A stretch of 64,000 nucleotides of DNA from Actinernus sp. WN-2022 (Eukaryota; Cnidaria; Anthozoa; Actiniaria; Actinernidae): assembly GCA_030867875.1 (NCBI GenBank), contig JAOWCC010001634.1, positions 36,537,867-36,601,866 of the forward strand. Direction: 5' to 3'. The translations under genes and the position numbers were made by a program. The notes beneath the pieces are model-generated. The model searched no databases and was not told the origin of the DNA. It saw only the letters and a program-made list of their open reading frames with translations. Below, in pieces: positions 21,655 through 36,600 of this stretch (within the stretch, counting starts at the first letter, position 1; each line of letters starts with the position of its first letter).

Positions 21655-24600
21655 GTAAGTTAATATAAAACCAGCCTCTGGATTTATTAAATAAATATAC
21701 AAGCCCAGATGAAAAATGGCGCTCATTATTATATGACCATATTCAGTTCGAGTAACAAACATGTTGACAAAATGTGTGGTTTCTTTATTAATATATATAT
21801 ATATATATTCGTTCGTTTTTGATGTAAGTATAAACTTGAGCTCCTATCGTTGACATTTTCGATCGATTTCTTAACACATTGTGTCACTTTCAAATACACA
21901 CGGTTCAATAACGAAACAAATTGTAATAATTATTGGGTGCGATCAGTATCTTATTTATTTTTTCTCGTTTTACCCGAAGGTTATGGTTAAATCAAAATGC
22001 GCATGCAATGTAAAACACAAAGCCAGGGTCCGGTTGTTCAAAGGGATATATAAGTATTAACCAACCTACGATCACTGACATAATGTTGAATGGAACATAC
22101 ACTGTTGCTTGGTGTTTCCCCTCCCTCAATTTTGCAGCTAGAGTCGCGAGTGAGCCATGTAACCATGCATGGTCAACCATTAAGAACTTTCTGGGCTCAA
22201 CTTTGACACGGATGAATGGGGTGTTCCAACGAATATTGGCTGATATTGTAGCTTAGTTTATCCACTGGATATGGATTTATCCGGCGTTATCTACCCTAAT
22301 TTGGAACGACCGGACCCACGGATCGTTAATTAATATGTTAGCCTCAAGTATATTAACATCTAACGCATTCTGCTTTATTTAACAAATATAAGATTTGTTA
22401 AGACTTCCTCCGTGTTCTATAAAAAAGTTAAATATTTTGTTTATCCTAGCTCGGATGTATGAGGCAGATTAACAAGGGCACCCAACGAAGGTTTCGGTTA
22501 AAAAGCTGTTCGCGAGAGTAAGTTAGCCTAAAACATTCGGATTTGAAAAAATTGTCCCTAGAAAATTGTTTTCTGAAATACTGGCTAGAAAATTTGTTTT
22601 CAACCCCTAGAAAATTATAGAAGAAAAGGGAGACTAAAAGGTTTCCCCTAAAATATTCGTACGTCCCAATTCGTCTGATCAATAGAGTCGGAACAGGAAA
22701 AAAGAATCCCTAAAAAATTCGTACCTCCACAAAACTTTGCAACATGAAGTTACTTGGGCTAGAAAATTATTGTTATGTTCTAGACTACTAACAAATTCGT
22801 AGCCCGGGAATATTTTGCCATAGTATTTTCGGTTGACGCGATTTCCACCTAGAAAATCCGAACAGCTAATAGCTTTCTAGAATACGTCAAAAGACATAGT
22901 ATAGTAGGCGCCTTAAAATGGCTAGATAAGCTGCACACAACTGGGTTCAAACGAATTTCAAAAAGTACTCGTTGGCTGCCCTTGGATTAAGCCTCTACTC
23001 AAGATATGCTACATGTAAATGTATCCGAGACTCATTCCACACACACTTCTTACTACATTCATATAAAAAATATTGCACGTTGAAAGTGCGCATACGTCAT
23101 TTTTAGGGCATGGGAAAACCATCCGTTATCCCAACTTGAGCAGGAGCGGATTTAATTAGCTTGAGCAGGGATTGGGTGGCTAGCCACCGCCCTTTGGACT
23201 GACCAAAAGTAATAATAATAACATTGAAATCGATCGTCAGGTGTTCACGTTTTGTTGTTTATAGCTAAAAATAAGATAAAATAAAGTACATCTTTCGGGG
23301 CGACATTTTTACTTGGGAATTATGATTTAGAAATCAATGCAAAATATGAAGCATCGCTTCCCGCCATTTTCATTTGGATTCGTGAAATCTATTTTGTTTT
23401 GTTAGTTATGAATGGTCTATTATTAATATTGGCTTTAGTATTTATCTAGTAGCGATCTTAGTTTTATACAGGAGCATGAGGTCCTGTTTTATAATATTCG
23501 TTATTGTATTTTTATTTCTTTTTTAGTATTTGTATCACGATTCACTGATCATTTTAATTTGTTTACTTTTGAGACGCCAATATAACATGGTATTGGCGAC
23601 TCAGAATACCAGCCTCTGATTGGCTCTTGTGCGTGCCCTTGCAGTCACTCAGCAGCATTTATTGAGCGTGTCGTGGCGAGATTCATCTTCAAATCGTTGT
23701 AAATTACTAGATAATGATTCTTCAATCATAAAGGTAAGGTTGGCATTGTAGTTTTCGTCAGAAATCTAACAGTCTTATCAGCTAAAAGTACAATTTTCAC
23801 CTTCTCAAAGCAGTAAAATTGCAAAAATCGTTCAAATCAAGCCACTAAGTCAAAGCAAAGTTCTTAAATAAATGAAAAAGATTTCTTTCAAAGAAAAAAA
23901 ACACACTTCTTTTAAAATTAGATAAACCTTAAATTCGAAATCACTTATCACTTTTGAAACAGATGTTTGTTGGACAAGAAATAAGAGATTTCAAAACACG
24001 TCGCGAAAGTTTTCTCCACTGAAGCCGTGAAACCGTTGTCATGGATATACTAGGCGCCTTTTGAGAATTGAAAGTTACGATCAGCATGAGTTTGGTGCTT
24101 CATTCACTTCTTTCTTTTAACATTTCACGACTTAATTGTTGAATCGTGATACAAAACTAATTGAGATTTTGAGACGCCGATACCGAATTATATTGCCGGC
24201 GTTGGAAGAAAATATATTCTTCGTATTGCGCGACTCCGCCCAATACGGAATATATTTTCTCCCAACTGGCCGGCAATATAATTCGGTATCGGCGTCTCAA
24301 AATCTCAATTAGTTTATAGTATTTTTTTTGGTGGATCAGTCAATAACGGAATTCGATTCCTTGGCTGTTTTTAAACAGCACATCAAGAAACACATTTTTA
24401 ATTAGATTTTATTTATTTAACCTGTGTAATAGCATTTCCAACCTTTATCTTTATACTTTTTATTGTATTTCTATTATTTCTATTTTAGGGGCCTCGCTGA
24501 AAAACCGCTTGGTGATGCGAGTCCCCTGTATAACATTGTTATTATTATTACTGCCTAGTATGGTTCATGTGTTCCCTGCATGCAGTCCTGCTCCATGCAC

Positions 24601-27600
24601 TGCATCTTTTGTTTACTTATTGTAAATTAATTTAATTTATCATGAATTTCCATGTTTTGTACATTTTTATATTACTTGTAATTATGGCAGTGAAAATGGA
24701 TTAAATGAAATTAAATGAAAATGAAAATGAAAACGCAGTAAGTGGACAGTCTTTTGTGCTTCACTGACCAACAGAAGGTTTAAATTTTCTTTTCTCTTTG
24801 GCTGAATGAAACCGAGTGACTTGCTTCAAGGGCACCCAACGAGTACTTGAAACCAGTTGTTTGCAGCTTATCTAGCCATTTTAAGGCGCCTACTATGTCT
24901 TTTGACGTATTCTGGAAAGCTATTAGCTGTTCGGATCAGTTCTAGGTGGAAATCGCGTCAACCGAAAATACTATGGCAAAATATTCCCGGCCTACGAATT
25001 TCAGTGTTAGTAGTCTAGAACATAACAAGAATTTTCTAGCCCAAGTAACTTCATGTTGCAAAGTTTTGTGGAGGTACGAATTTTTTAGGGATTCTTTTTT
25101 CCTGTTCTGACTCTCTTGATCAGCCGAATTGGGACGTACGAATATTTTAGGGGAAACCTCTTAGTCTCTCTTTTCTTCTATAATTTTCTAGGGATTGAAA
25201 ACAAATTTTCTAGCCAGTATTTCAGAAAACAATTTTCTAGGGACAATTTTTTCAAATCCGAAAGTTTTAGGCTAACTTACTCTCCCGAACAGCTTTTTAA
25301 CCGAAAACTTCGTTGGGTGCCCTTGTTGCTTTCACTCTAGTATTAAAGACAGTGAACTGCTCTGCTGGATGATCTACTGCAAACGACAAACAGCCACAGC
25401 TGCATCCATCTCCGTGGCTCCATACTGGCGAAACATGCAGACATGTCTATTTTTCTCGAACGTGAGAGAACTTCTAAAAATTCTTGCTGTTTTGCCCATC
25501 GGCAGCACGGAGGCCGAGCGATCATTCTCCTGTATTCGCAGACTACAAATTATGGAGACCGAGAGGCTTTCAGATTTGTCTCTTATCGCCATGCATGGCC
25601 ACACAATACCCATCGACAGAAGGCAGCTTTCTTCAGAGTATTTCGGGCCACTACATCCTAGGAGGAGGATGGCGTCTTCACTTTTCATCGCAGATTAAAA
25701 CTGAGCTACATGTAGTAACTGATAGTAAGCCGACTATTTCTCCTTTCCGGCTTTCGTTCAAACACCTCTGTGCATGTATACTGATTTAGCCCATATTCAA
25801 TAAAATGTGACATCAGTTTCAATAGTGGCTGTAAAATATTTTCTTTTACATCTCTTTTTCATATTTCTGTGGTGTCGTTACGTGTTAGTACAGTTTTCAA
25901 GTTTTTCTCAAATTGCAGCAATGCATGGTCAATGCAAACATATCATATGACAGCCATTTATAAGATAGTCATGCAGGCTGAGCTCATGTAGCCAATAATA
26001 ATAATAATCAACTTTATTTATAGAGGGTAGACACATAACAGTATTACAACTGAAAAACCAGTGACCCTCCTACAATTAATATCATAAAATATAAAAACTC
26101 TGAATAATAATTACAAAATATAATTAATTTATGAGCAAGCTAAAAGACAAACGTATCAATATTGGGACTATATGTACAGTGTATCTATATTAAAAATGGT
26201 AAAAAATTGACGCCAAAGGCAGAGCTAATATTTAAATAGTAAAATGTTCTATATCCTTATAAGTAGCAATAAAATATTCGAATATAGCTTTCTTGAAACT
26301 ACCTAGACTCGGTTTTCTTTTTATTTCATTTGGGATCGTATTCCAGAAACGTGTAGTTGACACTACAAACGACCTCCCTCCTTCTGTCTCCCGTTTGAAT
26401 CGGGGACAGACTAGGTTTAATTTTCCGTGTCTGCTGGTTCTCTCATTAACATCAGCATTCCGCATCAGCATCTGGGACATATACGATGGACAGTCCGTTT
26501 ATATACTAATACGGATTTATTTATTTTTGCTTCATGGTAATATGGGACCCATCCTAGTTGTTTAAAAAGTTGGACACTATTCGCTCGTGCATCAGCACCA
26601 AGTATTACACGTGCTGCACGCTTCTAGAGTCTGAAGACGTTCTGGATATTCTCTACAGAGCAGGAGCTCCACACGGTTGAAGCATACATCATTATCTGTT
26701 TGATCATGGCATTATAGTACAGTTTCCGCTGAACAAAAGGTAGAAAACGTCTAATTATCCGCAGTACAGCAATTCGCTGTGCTAGTTTCTTGCAGAGTTT
26801 GTCGACATCGTTGGTCAAATGTCAACTTATTGTCAATCGTTACCCCTAGCAATTTGTGCGAGCTTACTCGTTCAAGTTAAGTGGAGTTTAACTGTATTTG
26901 TAATGCAGAATGTTCCACTTTCTTGTCCAGTCGCTTGCCCGTGACAATCATAGATTTTGTCTTCGATTCATTAAAAATCATCTTATTTTCTGCTGACCAC
27001 TTTATGATCTCACTGATATCCTCAGTCTGGAGTCCATCAGTGAGTGATCTTAGGATCGCGTGTTCTTAGGATGCTCCGGTAATTTATGTTACCAAAAGCT
27101 TTTACACATGAACAACGGAATCACCTGCTGAAATTTACAGAGGTGCCGAACAATTTTATTTTTCCTCTAAATATGAAACTATATATTCAACATTAAAAAA
27201 AATGACAAATTGCATTTAGGTGTTAGTGTTACTTTGAATGTGTACAGTTTCCCAAGGTATTATCTCTCGATATTATTTCTGCATGTATCTTTACCTTGCT
27301 GGTAATTACAATTGGTAAATCTTACTCTACTTGGCTCAGGCTATTTACCTGGCCGTGTTTAACCCTTTGAGCCCCAAGAGTGCCATATGGCACTATTACT
27401 GGTTACTTGCTTTGAGGGTATAAATCTGACTAAGTTCAAATAGCAATGCCCTGAGATTCCCACACACCTTAATGTATAGACCAATGATCCTATTGAACTG
27501 CATTAGGCATATTAAAAATGAATAATTTCATCTAAATCCCCCTTTCTTTGCATAAGTTAAGTATAGTTGACATTATTTCACTTCAGAAAAAGGGACTAAA

Positions 27601-30600
27601 ATGACAGTTACAGAAAAAAATATTTCCCCTCAGATTCTAAATTTTCTCACAAAAATGCATATTTCACATAAAATTTAGAGTTTCATGTTTGCACTAACCT
27701 CACTTTCTGTCCCCCAACACCTAAACTTGCCCAGCACCAAGCCATTCTGTCCACAAGCACTTCACAACAAGCTAAATCCATCCATAATGACCGCAAAGCA
27801 TGCCGGGAAATCCTACCAAACAGCGGCATGGCCCTTCCCCCATCTTCATTCTTCGAAATATAGAAGAAGTCTAAAGCCATTTCGACCTAATAGCTTCATA
27901 TTGGAATCAATGGCAAGTAAATGTTGTCCAATATTCCAAAGAAGCTATGATAGGTGGCTCCAGACCTCCATTTATAAAGCTCACGCTAAAGTGACAGAAG
28001 ACGTCCTGGCCCATTCACCAGTGGAAAATGAAGCTCTTTCTCTATCACAATAGCAGGCACAGACTCAGTTCTTCGAGAAAGTACTGATTCAAGCTCTCAT
28101 CAGACTTAATGATGTCCTCCAGCACTCTAAAAATGAAAAAAAAAGGCTTTAAAAAGCCTTAAATTCTGTTCTCCCCCAAACAAACTTCCCTCCAGCTCCA
28201 TAGCAATGCGACGTCAACGTATCCAAAATGGCCGACAAAAAACTTTGAGGCCCCAGTATTGTTGGTCAGATGAAAATTCCATGGTAACAGTGACTACAGC
28301 TTTCTTAGGGGGGAGGGTTTGTTGCAGTCTAGAATGAGCCAAAAATCAGTTAAAAGCCCACGGGGCTCAAAGGGTTAACGTAAATTGTCTTGATGTTTTC
28401 CTCGGCGTAAAGCTCATTGCAGGTTAACTTTCTCCAAATTCAATTCAATGAGACCAAGGCAACAGTCAACACTCAAAATTTCTTCACACTGCATTATGTT
28501 GGCCAGATCCATGTGTCTAATCCATGTCGATGACGTTAACTTTGTGTTTAGAGGGTTTGCCTCAGTAAACATCGAGAAACCTCTTTCCAAGCTACAAAGC
28601 CAAATAAAGCTCGAAAAAGTAATCGCATGATTTGGAGGTTTTTATTCAATTAATCTATTTTTCTGGTTTTCTATAGATTCCTTGTCTTGTTGACTTACCG
28701 ATCGACGTAAAGGTCTTTTTAAGGAACAAACTCGCCTAAATAAAATAATACTGAAGCTATGAAGCCTTTTACAATACGTATACTGAAAAGCTAAAGTCGC
28801 TAAGGATACTAGGACCACGTCGACAGTATGGCTTTCACAGCTTTCACTGACACATGACGGATGTCATGAGCAATTAGCAGCCATGGAGAGCAATTTCGGC
28901 CGCTTTGAGCCTCTTAACCATAGCATATATAACTACATACAAAATGCTCAAACCATGTAGGCTTGAAGTGGTTACTGTGGACTGAGCATTAGCTTAATAC
29001 TCCATGCAGACGAGGCTCAAACGGAGGCGGCCCAACCAGCTGTCCATAGACCGAATTTTAGTTTCTCTTACCACAAGTCTTTCTATAAAAAACAGTGCCC
29101 GGCCTGCCTTCTGAAACATCGAATAATGAAACCTTGTGAATTCAATCAAGGCTTAAAGTATGCGAAAAACACCAAAACGATGCTAGTCAGGCATTTAAAA
29201 TCCCTGGTATTCTTATACAAAGGTCTCAAATGTTGAGTTGTGATGCATAAGAGCTATCGGCCAAACTTTCCAAAACTATTGTTTTCAAAGTGATCTTTTA
29301 AACGTTAGAGGCAGTTTCATAGGATCGGACAACTTTTGATAAGCGAATTTAAACTAAAAATCGCCATATATTTGAATTCGGTCTACATCTAGTACTGTCA
29401 TTTTATTCCACAATATTCCTTTCTATTTTCTCCACAGGTAGCCCAGGCAAGCTTACTATCGCTATAATTTAATAGCCTTTATAAGTATAGGAATTTTTAG
29501 GCTAATCGGACGGCTGTACGATGTTATTTATCGGCAGAATGAACCTTCAGGGGTTATATGAGCTTATATGGCTCTATTTTCTTTGTTCTTTTTGTGGAGT
29601 ACAGTATATATTTCCCTTGCACTTTTACAATGATTTAATGTATATTCCTTGCATTTAAATTTTTCCCTCGACTTATTCCCTCACGCATCTCCTAATAACT
29701 TAGAACTACTGACTACTGTTTACCTTTTCACAGAAGTAACTTGAAAGGAGAAGATGGAAAAAAACGGCATGTGTTACGAGCCGGAATCGAACTCAGTCTC
29801 ACTCTCTTGGTTTCTTGTTATCTGTCCTATCCACTACACTACAATCTACGTCGGTTGACTCTCTTGGTTTCTTGTTATCTGTCCTATCCACTACACTACA
29901 ATCTACGTCGGTTGACTCTCTTGGTTTCTTGTTATCTGTCCTATCCACTACACTACAATCTACGTCGGTTGACTCTCTTGGTTTCTTGTTATCTGTCCTA
30001 TCCACTACACTACAATCTACGTCGGTTGACTCTCTTGGTTTCTTGTTATCTGTCCTATCCACTGCACTACAATCTACGTCGGTTGACTCTCTTGGTTTCT
30101 TGTTATCTGTCCTATCCACTACACTACAATCTACGTCGGTTGACTCTCTTGGTTTCTTGTTATCTGTCCTATCCACTGCACTACAATCTACGTCGGTTGA
30201 CTCTCTTGGTTTCTTGTTATCTGTCCTATCCACTGCACTACAATCTACGTCGGTTGACTCTCTTGGTTTCTTGTTATCTATCCACTACACTACAATCTAC
30301 GTCGGTTGACTCTCTTGGTTTCTTGTTATCTGTCCTATCCACTACACTACAATCTACGTCGGTTGAAAGATTTGAGACAAAAAAAATAGGAAGCCTTGTG
30401 AATAGTAATTTTATGGAACTATATGTGACTAGGCAAACAACGATTCTATTGATTTATGAAAATATATTGCTATTGCGTACCACGAGAAAACTCTAAATTT
30501 CTAACGAAACATGAAACAACAAAGTATGTCCCTGCTAAACCACAGATCGAATTCGGGAATTTAGCGTGTTGGTCAGTTTGCATATGGAGGGAGGAAAACC

Positions 30601-33600
30601 TTGCCATTGTGAAATATAAGCATTTTATCGGCCTTCCGCTCGGGGGTATGGTTTTTTTTATCACCTCGGGTGCCGCCCTCGTGCGAAACCCTCGCGAATA
30701 CTGAGATCCCATACCCCTCGCTCCAGATGTTGACATTATATACAGTAGAGATATACAACGCTGATTGGCTAATAAAGTTTGCGAAATATGAAATGGAACT
30801 GTTAATTACAGGATATGATGTAATGAGATACAATATAAGGCCGATGTTGTAAACAAAAGTAATGCGTATTCTAACTATAGTGATTACAAGAAAAAAATAG
30901 ATATATATTATAGTAAAGAGATAGCATTAATTTCCTCACGCCTGTTCATTCCATGAGGTTCTAAAGTGTTATCCTTAGAGGCTAGATAAGATGTGCTTCC
31001 CTAGCTTTACGGACACTGTCGCTGTCATTGTGAATAGTTTCTAAAGGTGTGATTTGTACGTCATTAAGGGGGTATTTGGCTTTTGAGAAATGTTCTGAAA
31101 CGGTGGTTGATTGTGCTAGATGCCTTCCGTTGATACAGTTGATAGAACTGACAGTGTTCATGCAACTGATCTGCGATGTTGGCTCCAAATCTATCACTAA
31201 TAAGATTGCGTTTAGTTCAGTCCTATGTATTGGCAATGTTTGTTTTTGTTCAAGCATTTTTTGCACTCAATCATGTAGATAATATTTTTTGAAGTGCATG
31301 TAACTAAGGTGAGCTAGTGTTGATCGGTCGTTGTTCTCCAGTAGAAGAGAAAGTAGAGGAAGTGCTGTCTGGAAGTGCTAAAGGCCCGGGCATGTTTTGC
31401 ATTTTGTGCGTTCGCAGCGGAACATTCCTGGTACTTCTGTGTGGTTTTTGAAACATTAGCTTTTTCTAAGAGGTCACGGAGATTATTAGGTCTACCGATA
31501 TGCAGTAAAAGGCGGAGAGGAGAATATTTTATTGCATCGCTTGGATGAGTAGAGAATGCCGGTTCAAGTAAAACGTTTTGTTTATTTTGGTTGAAGCTTT
31601 GGTAGGTTGTGGGTGATTACAAATGGTGTTATAACTGTACATTTCGTATGGTTGGCTTGTTGAAGAGCTTGTTTTCGGGTAATATGTTTATCGCTGAGTT
31701 AATTTGTTTACTAATATCATGATGATTGTATCCTCTTTTTATGAGGTGCTCAGTATAAGTTTAGAAATGTCGTTGACTCGTTCGTCTGTTGAGGATATGC
31801 GGCGTTAACGTAGAACCAGTCTGTATGGCCAATTGATTGTTTTGTTTGAAAGGGATGGCACGACGATTGAAGGAGGTATTGATGTTTATCAGTTAGTTTA
31901 ACATACTACTTTTAGAGGTCAGTTTTAATTTTGCCTTTTTCGAGAAGTACGCGGACATCAAGGACTACGATTTCGCCCTAGCTGACAAATCTCTGGTATG
32001 GTGGCGCCTTTATATTGATGAATTTGTTTTACTCTGGACACGCGGCGGAGACAAATTTGACATTTTTATATCCCACCATAACACATCCCACCATAAAATT
32101 GACGAACACAATTTCAGTCCAACACCAATATTGTATTCCTTGATCAATGTCCGCGTACTTTAGCTTCTCGACAAATAATTAATGTTTGGTAGATAGAAAA
32201 TAGGAATAAAGATCAGCCTATCTTATGTAATTTTGCCAAGATGAAATTTCGGAGTCTGATATATTACTTGGACAAATGACGTTCATAGGGGTTAAGGGAG
32301 GATTACAGTTGAATTTGGAGGGGAAAGGGTCAGCCGATTGAGGATGGAATAAAATAGCAAAAAAAAGAGAAATTTCTTGGATATGCACATCGGATTGATA
32401 ATAGGAAACGTTGGTGTCCATCTATTAATTAATTACGGTACAATAAATAACATCGTACAGCCGCCCGATCAGTCTTCATATAATTATTTCAATAAATGCT
32501 GATCTTGATCAGGCTCCACAGATCCGGCAACATTTGTTTGTAGTTCAGGGGTCCTTGCAGCCTTTTTTGGAATTCCTTAGCTATGATATGTGTCTGCCAC
32601 TTTTTAACGAATTTGAGCCAAGTTTTACCTTAACGAAGATTGGCACAACCATAGCTAAGGAACACAAGAAGACACACTGTTGTGTTGACTTTTATTCAAG
32701 ATTTACACTGCAAATGGAGGACGAAAATTAAAATACAAATGCTATTAAGTTATACAGATCGTAATCTTGGGCTACCTGTACTCTTGCAAGGGCTTTTCAT
32801 CTTTTCATGGAATAGTTGTATGATTTTTGTTTATTCTAGGAAGGTCATTATATTAAACACTTACTAACCTTGAAATTTCTCTACTTGCAGACCGGTCATT
32901 AACAAATCATGTGAAATCGACTCGCGTAGTGACCTCAAATATACACTGTGCATTTGCATGTACTGCGCATGCGTGGTGTGTGTCTTATAACTACGAAGAT
33001 GCGATCGCTGGATCGACGCATGGATGCGAGTTGAACAACGAGACTGCAGTAACCAGTCCTGCTGACCTGCAGAGTAGGCCTGGTACTTCATACTTCGATA
33101 GTGGGGTAATGAAAATATATCGTGCCGTCCTAACCTTCTTTTAAATTTTCGGAGTAAGGATTTTGACCCATGAAAGAATAAAAAAAAACCCGCTAAACTA
33201 AGGTAATTGGTATCGTGAATCAATTAATTAAGGTACGCTAACCCGGAACCGCCATGGAAAGTAAGTGACAGGTGACGTTTTGATCGCTATAGCCCTTCTT
33301 CAGAGCGAATTAAAGAGTTATCTCCACTGATTTAATTTGAAATTCTTGGATAAGGTCTATATTATTTTAGAACTGATTCACAAAATAATGCTTTCATACT
33401 TCATTACTTTCCAGTTAAACGTAATATGCCAAAATGGAGGGACTCCACTTAGCATGTGTGAATTTGGTCATCAATTCGTGTGTGCATGTCTATCGAAATG
33501 GACCGGTCTGGACTGCAGTACATGTGAGTTAATGAAATCACTCGTTCAAAACCGTACCTAATGCACAAACTATTTTATATATTGACAGAAACCCAGAGGA

Positions 33601-36600
33601 TGTCTGGATGTGATGACTCTGGTAGAGCCAAATAACTTTCATTGTGCGACTAATCAAAGAATACTGAGTGTTATTTTTCATTTCTCTATCTTTAGCCAAA
33701 CTCGGTACCAGAAGAACATCCCCTGGGGGAACGTGTCGCGACATCTCCACTAGCGGCGATTCACTAGGTGACAACACTTACTGGCTGAAACCTCCAGGTT
33801 GCTCGACTACCTTCAGTACTTTCTGCCACATGTCGCTAATAGGAGGTTTGTGAACTACTTCGTACGATCATACTCTCGACAACGACAAACTATACTGTTT
33901 TTAAATTCGATCATACGACACAGCCTCGACAATTTAGCAGTTGTGTTGAATCGATATCTGATAGTCTCATGTTAGTTCCTCAACGGTCACTCATTAGTGG
34001 ATCTGTGTACTGTAGCTCGGAGAGGGTCTTAAGGTACCCATGACCCTCTCTTCCACCCTTGGCTCAATCCTGCCGACAAATTTATCAATCTTACTTTGGT
34101 ACTATAAGGTACAATGTAGGCACCGGATGTCTCGCAAACTAGGACCTAACAAGCCCTTGCCAAATCGACACAAGTCAATGCAAGTTTCAAGATTAAAACT
34201 TGCGTTCAGACTTGCTGATAAGTGGCCAAACTTAGGTCACAAGTTTAGCTGTGAAATGCATTTCCATACTGTTTCGGTTGAAAGCCCATAAATTTCATTG
34301 ATAATACCCTGCGAGCAGAGGTTTCTCATCTCTCTGCCCGCCGAAAGAAACATCTGCCACGAAACGATTGCTTTTCGCGTTGAACATGCGCACTTGCAAC
34401 CTACAAAATCTTGGAGGTAAACCACGTGATAAACCAGTTACCAAACCGGTTTTACCTGTTTGATATCACTCGGGCATGACTTTTTAGCTATCTTCGTTGG
34501 TTTTGCAAGAGCCCACAGTATCCTTCGCAGCCGTTATTTGTCGTCACGCGTTTGTTGTTTGCCGACGATTGATACGAACGGGCTTCAAACTCCGGCTTTG
34601 TCTTCTTACTTTGCTGAACTGCACAGAAGACCTTGAAATTACCGTTCAATATATGTACCTTAAATTATCCTAAAGAAAGCTTTGATTTATACCTTCGAAG
34701 AAGGACATTAATTTTATTTTCTCCACTGCCGTTTATAACAATAGAAAATGGACAATCTGAAATCTACAATGTTTGCCGTCTCGTTTTATTTTTGGCCAAT
34801 GGCAATCCAGATACCGTGGCGCATGCTCAACACGAAAAGCAGTCGTTTCGTGGCAGAGGTTTCTTTCGGCGACAGGAAAGGCAGAGAGATGAGAAACCTC
34901 TGCTCGCAGGGTACATTGATAAATGCGTTTCTTTAGAACTTTCGACTTGCAGTCAACTTGTGTTGGGTAACCAAACGGTGAAAAACTTGCATCGACTTGC
35001 ATGCGAATTTAAGCTCGATCAAAGTCAACGCAAGTCATCACAAATCCATGCCAATGGGTGGCCAATCCAACGCACTAGTCGGAAAGGTTTTCATTGACTT
35101 GCGAGTCTATTTGGTCAGAGCTTAGGGAACGGACCATTAGAAAAGTGAAGGGATATTTTTTTTCTGGACAGGATATTTTTGGGGCCCATCTCTAGCCAGT
35201 GCAAGAATTTCTTTTGCGGCTTTTTCCTCTGCACGAATATGTTTTACTAGTTTTTGCAATTTCCACATTTGCTCAAGAGAGAGGTTTTGAACAGGCCGAC
35301 CAAGAACTTGAAACGGCAAGCGGCTACTGCCGAGGCCCTGGGGTTTTCCTGCATTTTCAGGCACTTTGTCCTTGACTAGTTGGATACCATAGTTAATAGA
35401 GTGGAATGGTTATGAAACCCGGCAAACTTCAAAGGGGCTAACAAAGGCGCTGCGACTGATTTATGTTGGAAGGGGGCAAGACAAAAGATTGTGCAGGGTC
35501 ATAGTTCATTAGCGTCCCCTCAACGACTGAACTCACACGTTTCTATTGGCTGATTGATTAACACATTGGAATTTCTATTATATTGTGTTTTGTGCAGGGT
35601 AGTGGTTGAAAAAAGCTAACAAAGACATATAACAAAGAAGGTCGCTGGGTTTCATAACCATTCCACTCTATTATTACTATTAAAACCGTATCACATTCGT
35701 TTGCACGATTTTGTTTTCGGACTACCTGTTTACACGATTTTTGCCTTGCGCGAAGTTTTTAGGGTTACAGATCTAGATATAGTAATTTAGAACAAGATGA
35801 ATGAGTGCATCTTGTTTACAACGGGATTTGAAATTCTTTGATTTCCAGTTTGATTTTTTATTAATAAACACTTAATTAAATCAACGACTGGCGCCGAGGG
35901 GAACAGTGATTTGTTTCCCGAGATCTCGATGTTTCCCAAGACAAAGTCGAGGCCAACATCGAGACTCGAGACAAACGAGGGTCCAGTCATTAACTGATTT
36001 GTTAAATATATAGCCTAAGAATTATATTCCATATTTTCGAGAGAAACCTGAAGGCAAACCAGAACGTTTTGAATGACTAGCGCAACCAAAACGCACGGCA
36101 TCTCGTCACCTTCTGTCACGCACAGCATCTCGTCACCTTCTGTCACGCACAGCATCACGCCATATGTGCTAGCGGGCAACAATGCGCGTTACCCTCCGAC
36201 GCTATAGTTTTCAACAATGTTGCCCGCACATCTGCATTAGCGGGTAGCAGTTTGCTTACCTGTCATGTGACCATAAGTCATGATCAACCTATGAGGTATG
36301 CGATATATCTGGAAAATCACAGCTATATATCAGCGTATATATAACCTAACTAGTGAATGATGCCTTACCGAGTGCTGGAAACCGACTGGAACTAAAAACT
36401 ACCAGAAAATGATAATCCTCGTGGTATTCAGTAGGCCTATTCAAAAGTAGTTGTGTCATGGTGAGAGATGTTTATAGTCGCAGTCCGGGCAGGAAACAGC
36501 TATTTTCAGCGATGTTCAATCAGTTAAAATCAAACTGAATGGCTAAGAAACTGTTTGTAGACGTAGTCTTCAGGAAAATATAATTTCAATTAACCATCGA

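Noticed and set aside
29741..30496. 251-codon + strand and 144-codon - strand repeat proteins
   Set aside because: Both are translations of a 57-bp tandem DNA array whose length is divisible by 3. The underlying sequence is a tRNA-like SINE head, and no start context, splice signal or family supports a protein.
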